Source: Gemmatimonadales bacterium UBA2989 (GTDB taxonomy: Bacteria > Gemmatimonadota > Gemmatimonadetes > Longimicrobiales > Gaopeijiaceae). From it: a stretch of 64,000 nucleotides of DNA. Positions 38,908 through 47,101 of the stretch are shown here, piece by piece. Under the pieces are notes generated by a model. That model worked only from the letters and a program-made list of their open reading frames with translations, made no database searches and was not told the origin of the DNA. A program made the position numbers and the translations under genes. The DNA lies in assembly GCA_002346625.1 (NCBI GenBank), contig DEAF01000010.1:1-64000 (forward strand), written 5' to 3'. How positions within the stretch are numbered: the first letter of the stretch is position 1; the number at the start of each line of letters is the position of its first letter.

Positions 38908-39540
38908 TTACTCTGGACGTTTGAGGATTTTCACTTCTCCAAGCAATGTGTAGGCTGGGCCCCACAATCTTCCCACAGGCCTCAAGGCTTCGCTGTCCAC
39001 AAATGAAGAGTCCCCAATAGTCGGAAGGCTTGGATCCAGACGAACTGCTACTACCTCGCCTATAATCATATTAACTCTACCAAGATCCACTTCCTTAAAG
39101 AGTTGACATTCAAAAACAGCAGGACAATTAGCTACATAAGGGGCTTCCACCGAATTTGCAGTAGCCACAGGCAAATCAGCAAAAACAAACTCATCCTGAT
39201 CAGGGGGCAAACTTGCCGAAGTTTTGTTCATAGCAGCCAAATGCATTTCAGTAACAACATTCACGCAAAATACACCCTGCTGGTGTATGTTCTGTAGAGA
39301 ATCCTTCGCAACACCACGTCGCGTGCCAATTGAAAGACTTACCAACATGGGTGAAGCAGATACAGCGGCGAAAAAACTGAACGGAGCGATATTAAGCGTA
39401 CCGTCTTGTCCTCTAGTAGACACCCAACCAATAGGTCGAGGAACCACTAGAGAAGTCAGGATCTGATAACGCTCAATCTCATCTATAGCATCGGTAGAGA
39501 TCACCCTGTGCTGGATATCCTCTGGAAATTCAGGAGTCAA
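38908..39540 (-). CDS. Flavin reductase-like FMN-binding protein
   Basis: A 210-residue split-barrel protein of the flavin reductase-like family. The VVPRPIGWVSTRGQDGTLNIAPFSFF segment region (about 32-57; key residues R, P, W, S, T) is the FMN-binding signature, followed by VSLSIG and VNVVTE strands. Members include nitrilotriacetate monooxygenase component B-like reductases and proteins of unknown reaction. It is four bases upstream of the LysM protein gene's stop on the same strand and 13 bases before the glycosyltransferase. The reaction cannot be assigned. Confidence 0.8.
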   Translation of the reverse strand: MTPEFPEDIQHRVISTDAIDEIERYQILTSLVVPRPIGWVSTRGQDGTLNIAPFSFFAAVSASPMLVSLSIGTRRGVAKDSLQNIHQQGVFCVNVVTEMHLAAMNKTSASLPPDQDEFVFADLPVATANSVEAPYVANCPAVFECQLFKEVDLGRVNMIIGEVVAVRLDPSLPTIGDSSFVDSEALRPVGRLWGPAYTLLGEVKILKRPE

Positions 39541-39544
39541 ATCA

Positions 39545-40279
39545 TCACCTCGAAGGAACCGTCAGTACTTGGCCAGGGAAGATACGGCTTCCTCGAATCC
39601 CATTTTCAATTCGAATTTGGGATACAGTACTGCCGTATTTCTGGGCTATTTCCCATATCGAATCACCGTTTTTAACTGTGTACCGCAATGGGCCAGAGAG
39701 TTTATTGTCAGATCTGTCCCTAGAAAGAAGTTTTTCCACGTATTCCCCGTATTGACGAGGGAACACTGCCACATGATAGTGGGCTGGTGCTCTCTCACGG
39801 GTAACCTCTAAAACTCCCGCCTTCTCCAAGTATAAAAGAGTGCTTTCAATCCACCAGCGACATTTTGAGATTCTACTCCTCCTAAAATCAACAGCCATGC
39901 CAGTAGGATGAACAGAAAGAGGAGAAGAGTTTCTTGGTTGATGAGTCACGGGCCTGGTAAGGCTTGTAACTACAAGCTTTTCTCCACATGCTCGGTGATA
40001 CTGATTTCCCAAACGATTAAGAAAAGTAGCTACTTCTGGACGGGCATAAGGAAAAGAAACACTATGAAGAGTATAGTCCTGATTAGGAAATATCCTCACT
40101 AGATAACCAGCTTCTACAAAACGCTCAACCTGCGCAGATGTAGCAATGAAGGTAAAATCATGATGCTTAGCCTGTTGGTGAACACGATTCACCGAAGCTT
40201 CAGAACCACCAAGACTCTGGCATTGAACTTGACCGAAGCCAAGTAATATGGAAACGGTGAGAACTATTGATAAACGCAT
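39545..40279 (-). CDS. Exported M15-like peptidase domain with C-terminal LysM
   Basis: About 244 residues: signal peptide (hydrophobic stretch about 4-18, ending VQCQ), a central domain with SVHPTGMAVDF and HYHVAVF motifs resembling the zinc-binding residues of M15 D-Ala-D-Ala carboxypeptidases and DUF5715 proteins, and a C-terminal LysM repeat (about 197-243, YTVKNGDSIWEIAQKYG). It probably binds and trims peptidoglycan in the periplasm. The start at 40279 gives a clean signal peptide; an upstream start at 40381 would overlap sodA and lose it. Confidence 0.78.
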   Translation of the reverse strand: MRLSIVLTVSILLGFGQVQCQSLGGSEASVNRVHQQAKHHDFTFIATSAQVERFVEAGYLVRIFPNQDYTLHSVSFPYARPEVATFLNRLGNQYHRACGEKLVVTSLTRPVTHQPRNSSPLSVHPTGMAVDFRRSRISKCRWWIESTLLYLEKAGVLEVTRERAPAHYHVAVFPRQYGEYVEKLLSRDRSDNKLSGPLRYTVKNGDSIWEIAQKYGSTVSQIRIENGIRGSRIFPGQVLTVPSR

Positions 40280-40328
40280 TAGCCTCAATATCGTTTCTTT
40301 TTCAGATTTTGATAACCATTTAAGATAA

Positions 40329-40949
40329 TTACCCAATAGCTGAATTGAATTTTGAGGCAACCACATCCCAGTCAACAACATTCCACCAAGCGGTTATATA
40401 GTCCGGCCTCCTGTTCTGATAGTTTAAGTAATAGGCATGCTCCCATACATCTACGCCTAATATAGGATTTAGGCCTATAGAGACAGGGTTATCCTGGTTA
40501 GCCGTAGATATCACCTGGAGGTTGTCATTGGGGTCAACCACAAGCCAACCCCATCCCGATCCGAACTGTCCAGCAGCGGTTTTCTGAAAGATCGTCTTGA
40601 AGGCATCAAAAGATTCAAACGCAGTGTCTATTGCTTCTGCCAATGCCCCCGAGGGTACGCCACTGCCACCTGGCGTCATCACTTGCCAGAATATGCTATG
40701 GTTAACAAATCCACCGCCATTGTTGCGAACTGCAGTGCGTATCACCTCAGGTAAAGAAGACAGATCTTTTAGCAAATCTTCTCCAGTGAGATTATGAAGA
40801 TCGGGATAACTTTCGAGTGCAGTATTAAGATTGTTTGTGTAACCTTGGTGGTGCTTGCCATGATGAATCTCCATTGTTCGAGGATCGATGTGGGGATCCA
40901 GCGCATCATGATCGTACCCCAGGTCGGGAAGTTCAAACGGATATGTCAT
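40329..40949 (-). CDS. sodA: Superoxide dismutase, Mn-type
   Basis: A 206-residue Fe/Mn superoxide dismutase. Ligands are the His in [12 protein letters not shown], the His in [10 protein letters not shown], and Asp and His in [15 protein letters not shown]. The glutamine in the STANQDNPV segment and glycine in GGGFVNH are the pattern of Mn-dependent enzymes rather than Fe-dependent ones. No signal peptide, so cytoplasmic. Presence indicates exposure to oxygen. A purine-rich AAGGAGAAATTT leader gives a good ribosome binding site. Confidence 0.96.
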   Translation of the reverse strand: MTYPFELPDLGYDHDALDPHIDPRTMEIHHGKHHQGYTNNLNTALESYPDLHNLTGEDLLKDLSSLPEVIRTAVRNNGGGFVNHSIFWQVMTPGGSGVPSGALAEAIDTAFESFDAFKTIFQKTAAGQFGSGWGWLVVDPNDNLQVISTANQDNPVSIGLNPILGVDVWEHAYYLNYQNRRPDYITAWWNVVDWDVVASKFNSAIG

Positions 40950-41005
40950 AAATTTCTCCTTATAATGGTCGTGTTCTTCTAGATCACAATCATCTGAATT
41001 TGTAC

Positions 41006-42706
41006 CTACCCTCTATCGCGTAGCCAAGGTTTTCTTTGAAAGTAGCTGTCAGTGAGCTCTTTTACCTTACCTGAGAGCAGAACCAAAGCTATTAGGTTAG
41101 GTAAAATTACGATGCCAAGAGCGACATCGCCTATCTCCCAAGCCAGATTCAGAGATATAACTGCCCCCAGAAAGTGCATGATCAGATAGACAACCTTGTA
41201 GGGTCGAATAGCATTTTCACCCATGAGATAGTTAGCACAACGATCTCCATAGTAGCTCCATGAAATAGCTGTAGAGATCCCGAACAGGAATACTGAGAAG
41301 ATCACGACATAGTGGCCCCAGTCTCCCAATGGAGACAATCCTTTTCGGAAAGCATACATAGTGAGAGGTGCGCCACTCTCAATTGCCATGCCATATAAAG
41401 ATTCGTAACTAGTACCAGACCCATCTACAGCTTCACCTCTCAAAGGGAAAATAGAGCCTGAAAAACGCTGTGTCATAGCTTTGTCGGTAAAAAGGTCATC
41501 CACCGCTACTTCATGCCATGCCACCAAAGCAGTACTCCCTGAAATGTGACTGCCATCCTGAACATTTATTTCGGCCGGAATCTCTTCTAAAGTAGAATAC
41601 CCTGATTGGGAATCTCCCGATACCCAACTGAGATCTCCGCCAGCAAGGGTAATCTCAGTGGAAATACGCTCTGTATAAACACCTGTTATGATGATGACTA
41701 ATGCTGTCATAGTGACAACAACTATGGTGTCAATGAAGGGCTCCAGAAGAGCTACCACTCCCTCAGAAACTGGCTCATCTGTCTTGGCCGCTGCGTGGGC
41801 GATAGGTGCTGAGCCCTGTCCAGCTTCGTTGGAGAAAAGACCCCTGTTAACACCCCACATCATCGTAACAAGAATAGCTCCGATCCCCGTACCAGCCACA
41901 CCAGCAGTAGGATTAAAAGCTTCTCTGAAAATAGTAGCAAAAGCTGGTATTACATCGCCGATATTAAGGAATATGATGACCAGCGCACCTAGCACATAGA
42001 TTGCAGCCATTAGGGGTGCTAGGATGCTCGTGATACGTCCAATCCGAGTTATCCCTCCTAGTATCACTGAGGCTACAACCGTCACAGTGATGACACCTGT
42101 AATCCACTGGGCAGTTCCAAAAGCAGTCCCAATTGTGTCTGCTACAGTATTAGCCTGAATGGCGTTTCCGGTCAGAAAAGCTGTAAAGCCTAGAGCGGTT
42201 GCAAAGAAAACACCCATCCATTTCCAGCCTGGGCCCAAACCTCGTTCGATGTAATACATCGGCCCACCGGATACAGTGCCAACTAACTGATCTGCTCCTT
42301 TATGAACCGATCTATAATATTGTGCCAATGTGACTTCAGTATACTTCGTTGCCATCCCTAAGACTGCCGTCACCCACATCCAGAAAAGCGCTCCGGGGCC
42401 ACCCCAGTGAATCGCTAGTGCCACCCCAGCAATATTACCAATACCAACTGTAGCTGAGAGAGCTGTGGTCAAGGCTTGGAAATGTGATACATCACCAGGA
42501 TCATTAGGGTCGTCATATCGGCCGGTGGCAACTGCCAGGCCATGACCAAAGCAACGAATTTGAATAAACCCTAGACGGAGAGTAAGGAATCCACCGACCC
42601 CTATTAGAGCTAAGATGACAATGGGGATACTATCATCACCCATAGGAATTCCCCATTCCCATACAAAAGCCCGCAGGCTACTGACTAGCTTCTCAAAGCT
42701 TTCCAC
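41006..42706 (-). CDS. AGCS-family sodium:alanine/glycine symporter with large loop insert
   Basis: A 566-residue symporter with about ten membrane helices. The family signature [20 protein letters not shown] region (about 88-106) is intact, as are [21 protein letters not shown] (about 285-305) and the WSYYGDRC segment near the C-terminus. Most members are 440-500 residues; here about 100 soluble, acidic residues (about 346-446) are inserted after the ITGVYTER helix. Substrate is probably alanine or glycine driven by sodium, by family. Confidence 0.92.
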   Translation of the reverse strand: MESFEKLVSSLRAFVWEWGIPMGDDSIPIVILALIGVGGFLTLRLGFIQIRCFGHGLAVATGRYDDPNDPGDVSHFQALTTALSATVGIGNIAGVALAIHWGGPGALFWMWVTAVLGMATKYTEVTLAQYYRSVHKGADQLVGTVSGGPMYYIERGLGPGWKWMGVFFATALGFTAFLTGNAIQANTVADTIGTAFGTAQWITGVITVTVVASVILGGITRIGRITSILAPLMAAIYVLGALVIIFLNIGDVIPAFATIFREAFNPTAGVAGTGIGAILVTMMWGVNRGLFSNEAGQGSAPIAHAAAKTDEPVSEGVVALLEPFIDTIVVVTMTALVIIITGVYTERISTEITLAGGDLSWVSGDSQSGYSTLEEIPAEINVQDGSHISGSTALVAWHEVAVDDLFTDKAMTQRFSGSIFPLRGEAVDGSGTSYESLYGMAIESGAPLTMYAFRKGLSPLGDWGHYVVIFSVFLFGISTAISWSYYGDRCANYLMGENAIRPYKVVYLIMHFLGAVISLNLAWEIGDVALGIVILPNLIALVLLSGKVKELTDSYFQRKPWLRDRG

Positions 42707-42787
42707 TTGTACTCCCTTCTAGGGTAAGAAAACGAGGAAAATTGTGGGTGGATCGAGTTAGGGCAAGCCGAACCCAACAAAAAGTCG

Positions 42788-43135
42788 TCAATTCGGAAGC
42801 ATTTTGCCAAGAGGACGACCACCAAGAAGGTGGAGATGGAGATGATAAACCTCTTGACCTCCATGGTCCCTACAGTTGATGATAAGCCTATAACCTTCCT
42901 TGTCGATATAATCTTTTTCGGCAAGATTGGAAGCCACCCGGATCATACGTCCAAGAGTAGGTTCGTCTGACTCGGTTACATCGGCGAGAGTCGGCACAGG
43001 GTCGTTAGGTACAATCAGAATATGGGTTGGTGCTTGAGGTTGGATATCTCGAAATGCGGTTACCAGCTCATCCTGATATATCAATTCAGCCGACACTTCT
43101 CCACGAACGATCTGACCGAAAATAGTGTCTGTCAT
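42788..43135 (-). CDS. HIT-family (HinT-like) nucleotide hydrolase
   Basis: A 115-residue histidine-triad protein with the C-terminal [10 protein letters not shown] motif and the N-terminal [15 protein letters not shown] segment. HinT proteins hydrolyse nucleoside phosphoramidates such as AMP-lysine. It is 81 bases upstream of the AGCS symporter on the same strand and divergent from lptF. Normal length for the family. Confidence 0.93.
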   Translation of the reverse strand: MTDTIFGQIVRGEVSAELIYQDELVTAFRDIQPQAPTHILIVPNDPVPTLADVTESDEPTLGRMIRVASNLAEKDYIDKEGYRLIINCRDHGGQEVYHLHLHLLGGRPLGKMLPN

Positions 43136-43283
43136 ACTATGTGCTCCTTGTCAATTCAGAACTTTTCGTTTTAATGAGATACAGATATAAGAGAAAAATG
43201 AATTACAAAATAGTCAAAACCCAAAACATCATATGTCAGCAACCCTGGGATCGGAAGACAAAGTATGGTGTAGGGATGTGCGG

Positions 43284-44714
43284 ATGAGCATTATAACTAG
43301 ATATATAATCCGTTCTCACTTGGGACCGTTTATCTTTGCGTTCTCAGCCTTAACTGGGCTTCTCTTTCTGAACGCTGTCGCTCAGCGTATGGAAAATCTT
43401 GTCGGGAAAGGCCTGCCGTGGAGTGTGATAGGAGAATTCCTTCTGCTCTCTCTGCCTCATATAATTGCTCTTACTCTACCCATGGCGATTCTTGTATCAG
43501 TACTCTACACCTTCAATGAGCTTACTGCATCTAACGAGATTACCGCTATGGCCGGAGGTGGAATCAAGCCCATACGAATGCTGACTCCTATTCTTGGAGT
43601 TAGTATCATCCTGGCAGGTGGAATGTTCTTTTTTAACGATCGAGTATTGCCAGAAGGAAATTACCGACTAAAAAACCTCATAATAGATATCGGGAAAAAG
43701 AGTCCGACCCTTGATCTTAGAGAGTTGGTCATAAATCAAATCCAGACGGAATCCAGATCTGGAACTGTATACCTACAGGCGGCTACTATCGACCCCGTCA
43801 CCAACGAAATGACTGAAGTGGTTATATACGATTTAAGCAACCCCTACTCATATCGAACCACTTATGCTCTCAGTGGGAAAATGGAATTTAACAAAGAACG
43901 TACTGACCTCTACTTAACTCTATATGATGGTGAAGTACGAGAAGTAGGATCTGATCGATCTGGCGAATTTAAAAGGTCTGAATTTAAAACTCAGATACTA
44001 CCCCTAAGAGGTGTTGGTGACCATTTAGAACGCCAACAGGAAGGAACTGTTAGAAGTGATAGAGAGATGTCTGTTTCTATGCTTTGGGATGCAATCAAAG
44101 AGAGAAATACAAGAATCAATCTTACCAAAGAGAGCAACTACGAACGAGCTCGAATAGCTCTCGATCAGACTCTTGGCTTAACTCCAGAGGGTTCACCAAA
44201 ACTTTATTACTCTAATGTTGATGAAAAAGGGAAAATTCCTGGGGAAGACTTCCTAACTGATAGCGACGAAATGACTCAGCAACTTACTGTGGCAGTTCGT
44301 CAGAATTATCAACAAATCTTAGCACTTAATTCTAACATCAATCGATTGTGGGTTGAGATTCACAAGAAATTTGCCATAGCATTCGCATGCATAGTATTTG
44401 TTTTAATTGGTGCTCCATTGGCAATCCGTTTTCCACGTGGCGGAGTTGGCATGGTAATCGCCATCTCAGTGGGTATATTCGCCGTATACTGGGCCGGACT
44501 CATTGGTGGTGAAAACCTTGCAGATGAAGGCATTATACCACCTTTCTGGGCTATGTGGGGAGCTGATCTGGCTTTTTTAGTTATCGGAATATTTCTAGTA
44601 ACACGCATGGGTAGAACAGGTGGCCATAGTCGAGGTGGAAGATTGGATGAAATCTTTTTCACCATAGGAGACTTTTTTCGACGTGTGATTAGACCGGAAC
44701 AATCATCAGCATGA
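43284..44714 (+). CDS. lptF: LPS export ABC transporter permease LptF
   Basis: About 476 residues of the YjgP/YjgQ family. Three N-terminal membrane helices (within about 10-105), a periplasmic beta-jellyroll domain, and three C-terminal helices (from about 370). It is longer than E. coli LptF (366) because of an insert of about 90 polar residues before the C-terminal helices. I use the ATG at 43284 (MSIITRYIIRSHLGPF, the usual start); an ATG at 43233 would add 17 hydrophilic residues. Its stop overlaps lptG as ATGA, so the pair forms the transporter with LptB, encoded elsewhere. Confidence 0.92.
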   Translation: MSIITRYIIRSHLGPFIFAFSALTGLLFLNAVAQRMENLVGKGLPWSVIGEFLLLSLPHIIALTLPMAILVSVLYTFNELTASNEITAMAGGGIKPIRMLTPILGVSIILAGGMFFFNDRVLPEGNYRLKNLIIDIGKKSPTLDLRELVINQIQTESRSGTVYLQAATIDPVTNEMTEVVIYDLSNPYSYRTTYALSGKMEFNKERTDLYLTLYDGEVREVGSDRSGEFKRSEFKTQILPLRGVGDHLERQQEGTVRSDREMSVSMLWDAIKERNTRINLTKESNYERARIALDQTLGLTPEGSPKLYYSNVDEKGKIPGEDFLTDSDEMTQQLTVAVRQNYQQILALNSNINRLWVEIHKKFAIAFACIVFVLIGAPLAIRFPRGGVGMVIAISVGIFAVYWAGLIGGENLADEGIIPPFWAMWGADLAFLVIGIFLVTRMGRTGGHSRGGRLDEIFFTIGDFFRRVIRPEQSSA

Positions 44715-45787
44715 TCCGCATACTTGACCTTCTCATCGCACGAACTTTCCTGCGCATCTTCGCTTTATTTATTATAGGTGCACCTCTGCTATTTATTATC
44801 GGCAACATCATTGAAAATGTGGACAGTTATTTCGAACGGGGTCTTACCGCCAAAGAAGTAGCCTGGGCATATGTTTACCAACTTCCAGAATATATATCGT
44901 GGTCGTTCCCTATCGCTGCCCTCATAGCAGCGGTATTTACAATACATTCTATGACACAGAATCGGGAAGTGATGGCTGCCAAAGCCGGGGGGATCTCGTT
45001 CCATAGACTCATGGTCCCCCTTATTGCTATGGGAATTGTCCTAGCAGGAGCCAGTCTCATACTCAATAATGCAGTTCCAATTGCAAAGCGACGTGCAGGA
45101 CAGATACTGAGAAGTGAAGATCCAAGTAAAAGTTGGCGAGCCGACTTCGTATTTAAAGCCGATGACGATAGAACCATCATGATACGGAGATTGAATGTTT
45201 ATCCCGCAGGTATGAATAACGTAGTCATGGAGGTTCCAAAAAAGCTGTCGCCAGAACAACCAGCAGAGCATATTTCTGCCAAAGAAGTATCTTTTGACAC
45301 GACCAAAGGATGGACTTTCAAAGATGGATATCTAAGGATTTTACCGGATGATCGTCCAGATTTGACTTTTTATTTTGATTCTCTGCGTGCACGAGGTTTC
45401 AGCGAGTATCCAGTTGATCTTTTAGAACAACCAAACGACGAAGATGAGATGACAGTAGCAGAGATTGATCGTATGGCAGCTAATATCAGTCGATCTGGAG
45501 GAAATCCTAGTGAGCTCCTCGTAAAGCGAGAACAACGCAAGGCTATAGCTGTTGCAACCTTAGTTATAATCCTATTTGGTGGACCACTGGCCACAAGCTC
45601 TCGGCGTGGTGGCACCGCTTATGGCATTGGTTTAGCCTTGGGGTCAACAATTCTTTATCTACTTATTTTTAGACTTTCCGGAGCTGCAGGGCAAACAGGT
45701 GTAATACCACCGCTTTTATCAGCATGGCTGCCTAATATAATTTTCCTGGTGTGCGGTCTTACTCTACTTAAACGTGTACGCACATAG
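44711..45787 (+). CDS. lptG: LPS export ABC transporter permease LptG
   Basis: A 358-residue YjgP/YjgQ family permease: membrane helices near 10-32, 60-80 and 98-118, a periplasmic jellyroll (about 130-260) and three C-terminal helices. MAAKAGGISFHRL is the coupling region contacting LptB. The start overlaps the lptF stop by four bases. It converges with the DapF homologue gene with 53 bases between. Confidence 0.93.
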   Translation: MIRILDLLIARTFLRIFALFIIGAPLLFIIGNIIENVDSYFERGLTAKEVAWAYVYQLPEYISWSFPIAALIAAVFTIHSMTQNREVMAAKAGGISFHRLMVPLIAMGIVLAGASLILNNAVPIAKRRAGQILRSEDPSKSWRADFVFKADDDRTIMIRRLNVYPAGMNNVVMEVPKKLSPEQPAEHISAKEVSFDTTKGWTFKDGYLRILPDDRPDLTFYFDSLRARGFSEYPVDLLEQPNDEDEMTVAEIDRMAANISRSGGNPSELLVKREQRKAIAVATLVIILFGGPLATSSRRGGTAYGIGLALGSTILYLLIFRLSGAAGQTGVIPPLLSAWLPNIIFLVCGLTLLKRVRT

Positions 45788-45840
45788 ATCTACCCCTTCA
45801 GAAGTCTAATGGAATAGATCGGTCATCCTAGAGAGAATTT

Positions 45841-46734
45841 TTAAGTAGTATCGAAATCTTCTAAGAATTTCAGAGTTAGTTGGCCACGGCATATCTCTTG
45901 AGCTGGTCCATTTAGAGTAATGCCAGATTCATCATTTAAGGTCACATTTAGAGTGCCTCCCTCCATGTTAACCTCATATGAACCAGGCTCACCCCTACCC
46001 GAATCAACTATAGCTGCTACAACAGCACAAGCAGATGTACCAGAAGCAGAAGTGGGGCCCACACCCCTCTCCCAAACGAGAACTTCTACCAATCCCTTAT
46101 CAATAATGCGTGCCAGTTGTACGTTGATTCCATCAGAAAAAGCACTGTGGTTTGAGATTAATGGCCCAATTTCATCTAATTTTTCATGCGACCAAATTTC
46201 AGGGAAAATCACAGCATGTGGATTGCCAATAGAAACAAGTTCTAGAAGATGCGATCCTGCAGAACCAAGATCGATTCGTCCTTCAGAATCGAGCGCAGCC
46301 AGATCTAGGCCTACCACTTCAGAACCATAAACTGGATAGCCCATATCTATTGATACGTTGTAGATACCCCTACTATCAAATCCAATAACATGTACCCTTA
46401 CAGTGTCTCCTCCCACCTCAACATCGAAAGGCTCATCCCCCACAATGCCCTCTGCAACCAAATACGATGCAAGAATACGTAATCCATTGCCACTACGTTC
46501 AAACTCGGAGCCGTCAGGATTAAACATACGAAGACGAAACGGCGGTCCTTTACGATCCAGAAGAACCACTACTCCATCACTACCTGGGCCCCTCCAACGG
46601 TCACAAACAACTGCTATACTCTCTGGTCTCATGACCCAATCATCACCTACTTCAAATACAATGTAGTCGTTGCCAAGGCCATGGCCTTTGAAGAATCTAG
46701 CCCCCGCTTTTAGGAAACCGTCTCCTGTGATCAT
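45841..46734 (-). CDS. DapF-fold protein lacking both catalytic cysteines
   Basis: A 297-residue protein that aligns along its whole length with diaminopimelate epimerase: GHGLGNDYIVFE (about 17-28), MFNPDGSE (70-77), SIGNPHAV (168-175) and WERGVGPT (221-228). However, the first catalytic cysteine (QCGNG in E. coli) is Ser81 (RSGNG, codon 46492-46494) and the second (ACGSG) is Ser231 (ASGTS, codon 46042-46044). The Glu after ERGxG is Pro. The frame is intact and the rest is conserved, so this is not a decayed gene. Reaction unknown: it may be a weak epimerase, use other chemistry or have a different substrate. Lysine-pathway neighbours are absent. Confidence 0.88.
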   Translation of the reverse strand: MITGDGFLKAGARFFKGHGLGNDYIVFEVGDDWVMRPESIAVVCDRWRGPGSDGVVVLLDRKGPPFRLRMFNPDGSEFERSGNGLRILASYLVAEGIVGDEPFDVEVGGDTVRVHVIGFDSRGIYNVSIDMGYPVYGSEVVGLDLAALDSEGRIDLGSAGSHLLELVSIGNPHAVIFPEIWSHEKLDEIGPLISNHSAFSDGINVQLARIIDKGLVEVLVWERGVGPTSASGTSACAVVAAIVDSGRGEPGSYEVNMEGGTLNVTLNDESGITLNGPAQEICRGQLTLKFLEDFDTT

Positions 46735-46962
46735 TTAGAACCTATCTCAACATTAAACATTTCTAATCTAAGAATTCCCTTCTGCTGTCATTACATTTTC
46801 GTATCCGTCGTTATCCCTATTTTTATCTCATAGTTTCAATAACTTCGCCGAGATAAGTAGTGACTTCAACCTCAAGCATTACCTAAGATCATTTCAGAAC
46901 CTGAATTTATTATAGACTAGGAATTACAGATGTAATACACTAGCTTTTTTCAACAAAACAAA
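46735..46962. other. Intergenic region upstream of the metH leader
   Basis: AT-rich sequence between the divergent DapF-like gene and the metH leader. No open frame and no convincing promoter were recognised, though both genes probably start transcription here. A possible -10 (TTATAG around 46909-46914) has no good -35 partner. Confidence 0.4.
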
Positions 46963-47014
46963 ATCGGGATAATTTGTGGCCTATTGCGACCCGATATAAA
47001 AACGCTAACAAGCC
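46963..47014 (+). ncRNA. SAM-II-like riboswitch candidate upstream of metH
   Basis: Seen in sequence: stem P1 ATCGGG (46963-46968) with CCCGAT (46990-46995); inside its loop, TGGC (46977-46980) can pair downstream with GCCA (47012-47015) and GCG (46986-46988) with CGC (47003-47005), making an H-type pseudoknot. The linker ATAAAA and the GCTAA segment (47004-47008) resemble the conserved TAAA and GCTAAA parts of SAM-II aptamers, and the loop has the ATTT and TATTGC elements. Position before methionine synthase and a terminator fits SAM repression. Match is by memory, not by a covariance model. Confidence 0.5.
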
Positions 47015-47055
47015 AAGCCTCGACGCTGTGATTTTGCGGCGAGGCTTTGATTTTT
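47015..47055 (+). terminator. Intrinsic terminator in the metH leader
   Basis: Stem AAGCCTCG-A-CGC (47015-47026) pairs with GCG-G-CGAGGCTT (47036-47047), one A/G mismatch, loop TGTGATTTT, followed by TGATTTTT. It lies 47 bases before the metH ATG and directly abuts the pseudoknot, so it can act as the expression platform of a riboswitch. No gene upstream on this strand needs ending here, which favours attenuation. Confidence 0.65.
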
Positions 47056-47101
47056 AGGAATTTCTTATGACAATCTACACGAGAGTTGTAAAACTTTTCT
47101 G

